Of a stretch of 7,613 nucleotides of DNA, positions 6,248 through 7,613 are shown piece by piece (position 1 is the stretch's first letter; each line of letters opens with the position of its first letter). Source of the DNA: JBFWQM01 sp050249455 (GTDB taxonomy: Bacteria; Pseudomonadota; Alphaproteobacteria; MPNO01; VGEU01); the NCBI GenBank assembly GCA_050249455.1, contig JBFWQM010000247.1:1-7613 (forward strand). The letters run 5' to 3'. The position numbers and the translations under genes are program-made. A model generated the notes under the pieces. The model ran no database searches. It worked only from the letters and a program-made list of their open reading frames with translations, and was not told the DNA's origin.

Positions 6248-6385
6248 TCAGCCATCCTGCGCCGCCGCGCCTTCCTGGAAGCAGCGCCGCATCAGCCGGC
6301 ACCACAGGCCGGGGCAGCGGCCCGGCGCGCGGCACACGGTGGCGCGCGGCGGCGGCGCGGCGGGGGTACGGTCGGATGGGTCCAT
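6248..6385 (-). CDS. Doubtful 45-residue small ORF upstream of the EamA gene
   Basis: On the minus strand, ATG 6385 opens a 45-codon frame closed by TGA at 6248-6250. The product starts MDPSDRTPAAPPPR and ends FQEGAAAQDG. It contains three cysteines and a compact WCRLMRRCF patch (28-36). There is no Shine-Dalgarno, but a candidate minus-strand promoter at 6392-6420 would start transcription at about the ATG, so a leaderless message is possible. Short open frames are common by chance at this GC content, and I recognise no family. It could be a leader ORF or nothing. Confidence 0.2.
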   Translation of the reverse strand: MDPSDRTPAAPPPRATVCRAPGRCPGLWCRLMRRCFQEGAAAQDG

Positions 6386-6391
6386 GGCGCG

Positions 6392-6420
6392 ACGATAGCC
6401 GCCCCGGCGTGCCGCGCCAA
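6392..6420 (-). promoter_or_regulatory. Candidate promoter for the EamA-isomerase unit
   Basis: On the minus strand TTGGCG (6415-6420) and TATCGT (6392-6397) are separated by 17 bases, each matching four of six sigma-70 consensus positions. The start would fall near 6385, leaving a leader of about 177 bases before ATG 6208. Confidence 0.35.
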
Positions 6421-6436
6421 TCGCCGATGCGGCGAT
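6420..6436. promoter_or_regulatory. Short palindrome between divergent candidate promoters, possible operator
   Basis: ATCGCC (6420-6425) and GGCGAT (6431-6436) are perfect inverted half-sites around a 5-base spacer. The palindrome abuts the minus-strand -35 box (6415-6420) and lies 7 bases before the plus-strand TTGACC box (6444-6449). A dimeric regulator bound here could control both directions. No regulator gene is in the window, and such short palindromes arise readily by chance in GC-rich DNA. Confidence 0.3.
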
Positions 6437-6443
6437 GGCGGCA

Positions 6444-6474
6444 TTGACCGCCCGTGCGAATCCTGGGACATACC
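6444..6474 (+). promoter_or_regulatory. Weak candidate promoter for the FAD monooxygenase gene
   Basis: TTGACC at 6444-6449 is a good -35 box. The downstream -10 region is poor: the best AT-richer stretch is CATACC at 6469-6474, with a spacing of 19 bases. The call rests on the -35 box and its position before the GTG start at 6505. Confidence 0.22.
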
Positions 6475-6494
6475 GCAGGGTTGCGACCGGTCGG

Positions 6495-6499
6495 GGAGG
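6495..6499 (+). promoter_or_regulatory. Shine-Dalgarno fixing the GTG start of the FAD monooxygenase
   Basis: GGAGG lies 5 bases before GTG 6505. It favours this GTG over an in-frame TTG at 6481 and over the internal GTG at 6529. Confidence 0.75.
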
Positions 6500-6504
6500 C
6501 TGTT

Positions 6505-7613
6505 GTGGCGAGGCGCAGGCACGACCGCGTGTTGATCGCCGGCGGCGGCCCGGTGGGGTCGCTGGCGGCGCTGCTGCTGGCGCGGCGCGGCATCCCGGTG
6601 ACGGTGCTGGAGGCGGAGCCGGAGCTCGTCATCGACTACCGCGCCTCGACCATCCACCCGCCGACCCTCGAGCTCCTGGAGGACTGCGGCGCGACCCGGT
6701 TCATGCTCGACAACGGGCTGGTCTGCCCGGTGTGGCAGGTGCGCGACCGCCACGCCGGCCGTGTCGCGGAATTCGACCTGTCGGCACTGAAGGACGACAC
6801 GCGCTACCCCTACCGGGTGCAGTGCGAGCAGTTCAAGCTGACCGGCTTCCTCTACCGCGAGATCGCCAGGCACGACGGCAGCGCGGTGAAGTTCGGCCAT
6901 CGCCTGGTCGACATAGCGCTCGATGATGACGGCGTGTCGGCGCGGGTCGAGACGCCCGACGGCGAGGTGACGATCGCGGCGGACTGGCTGATCGGCACGG
7001 ACGGCGGCCGGTCCACGGTGCGCAAGCTGCTCGGCATCCCGTTCGACGGCCACACTCACCCGGAGCATTTCCTCGTCTCCGGCACGCGCTTCGACTTCAA
7101 GGCGGCGATGCCCGACATCTGCTCGGTGAACTACACCGCCGACCCGGTTGAGTGGTACCTGCTGCTGCAGATCCCCGACATGTGGCGGATCATCATGCCG
7201 GTCGATCCCAGGGTGGAGGCGCCCGACGCCATCACCGACGGCTACATCCAGAACGCGCTGCAGAACCTGCTGCCGCGCGGCGAGCCCTACGAGATCATCG
7301 TGCGCGCGATCTACCGGGTCAGCGCGCGGGTCGCCGCGTCGTACCGCCGGGGCCGCGCGTTCATCGCTGGCGATGCGGCGCACATCAACAACCCGCTCGG
7401 CGGCATGGGCCTCAACGGCGGGCTGCACGATGCGATCAGCCTGACCGACCGTCTCGCCAAGGTGTGGCACGGCGAGGCCGACGACAGCCTGCTCGACGGC
7501 TACGAGCCGCAGCGCCGGCCGGAGGCGATCAACGCCATCAACGCGATCACCGAGCGCAACAAGAAGCTGATGGAGGAGCGCGACCCCGCCGTGCGCGCCC
7601 GCAACCTCGACGC
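6505..7613 (+). CDS. FAD-dependent monooxygenase, group A (PHBH-like, FAD_binding_3); 3' end outside window
   Basis: 369 codons are visible and the frame is still open at the window edge. The three fingerprints of flavoprotein aromatic hydroxylases are present: the FAD dinucleotide motif GGGPVG at 13-18 with Glu36 ending the second strand, the DG motif IGTDGGRSTVRKLLG at 163-177, and the GD motif FIAGDAAHINNPLGGMGLNG at 286-305. RASTIHPPTLELLEDCG (46-62) matches the substrate and flavin domain seen in phenol-type hydroxylases. The family uses NAD(P)H and oxygen to hydroxylate an activated ring, usually a phenol or hydroxypyridine; the substrate here is unknown. The GTG start with GGAGG upstream hides this gene from ATG-only calling. 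The gene is divergent from the EamA-isomerase unit across about 296 bases. Confidence 0.92.
   Translation, partial: MARRRHDRVLIAGGGPVGSLAALLLARRGIPVTVLEAEPELVIDYRASTIHPPTLELLEDCGATRFMLDNGLVCPVWQVRDRHAGRVAEFDLSALKDDTRYPYRVQCEQFKLTGFLYREIARHDGSAVKFGHRLVDIALDDDGVSARVETPDGEVTIAADWLIGTDGGRSTVRKLLGIPFDGHTHPEHFLVSGTRFDFKAAMPDICSVNYTADPVEWYLLLQIPDMWRIIMPVDPRVEAPDAITDGYIQNALQNLLPRGEPYEIIVRAIYRVSARVAASYRRGRAFIAGDAAHINNPLGGMGLNGGLHDAISLTDRLAKVWHGEADDSLLDGYEPQRRPEAINAINAITERNKKLMEERDPAVRARNLD

Noticed and set aside
5102..6535. Long plus-strand open frame opposite the EamA and isomerase genes
   Set aside because: Arg/Gln/His-rich product with no domain pattern, antisense to genes with clear family motifs.
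6292..7470. Long minus-strand open frame opposite the FAD monooxygenase
   Set aside because: The sense strand carries all three flavoprotein hydroxylase motifs and a Shine-Dalgarno; the antisense product is Arg/His/Val-rich shadow sequence.

Overview
The window has very high GC content with strongly GC-biased third codon positions, and its protein families are typical of a metabolically versatile, high-GC alphaproteobacterium of soil or water. That taxonomic reading is inference; there is no rRNA or other phylogenetic marker. No tRNA, rRNA, CRISPR array, transposase or integrase was seen.

Layout. (1) 2-127, plus: the 3' end of an unidentified gene. (2) 159-237: a long inverted repeat made of two facing REP-like hairpins, between convergent genes. 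(3) 272-3501, minus: an apparent operon read in the order LLM-class flavin oxidoreductase, benzoate/2-aminobenzoate-type CoA ligase, LEA14-like lipoprotein. The first two genes overlap by 4 bp (ATGA) and the last two are 18 bp apart. (4) 3502-3623: a divergent promoter region. (5) 3624-4403, plus: a class II aldolase/adducin-family metalloprotein. (6) 4414-4500: a second, unrelated long inverted repeat, again between convergent genes. (7) 4520-6208, minus: a two-gene unit, an EamA/DMT transporter followed by a two-cysteine Asp/Glu racemase/maleate isomerase-like protein. (8) 6209-6504: a divergent intergenic region with candidate promoters facing both ways, a short palindrome between them, and a doubtful 45-codon ORF. 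(9) 6505 to the window end, plus: a group A (PHBH-like) FAD monooxygenase, GTG start, cut by the window edge.

Taken together, the enzymes look like part of an aerobic route for an aromatic or heteroaromatic acid or related carbonyl compound: CoA activation of an aryl acid, two different flavin monooxygenase types, a class II aldolase or decarboxylase, a maleate isomerase/arylmalonate-decarboxylase-like enzyme and a small-molecule permease. No substrate can be assigned from sequence alone, and no regulator lies inside the window. The combination may be an uncharacterised catabolic cluster. The LEA14-like lipoprotein at the tail of the operon does not fit that picture and may simply be a read-through neighbour.
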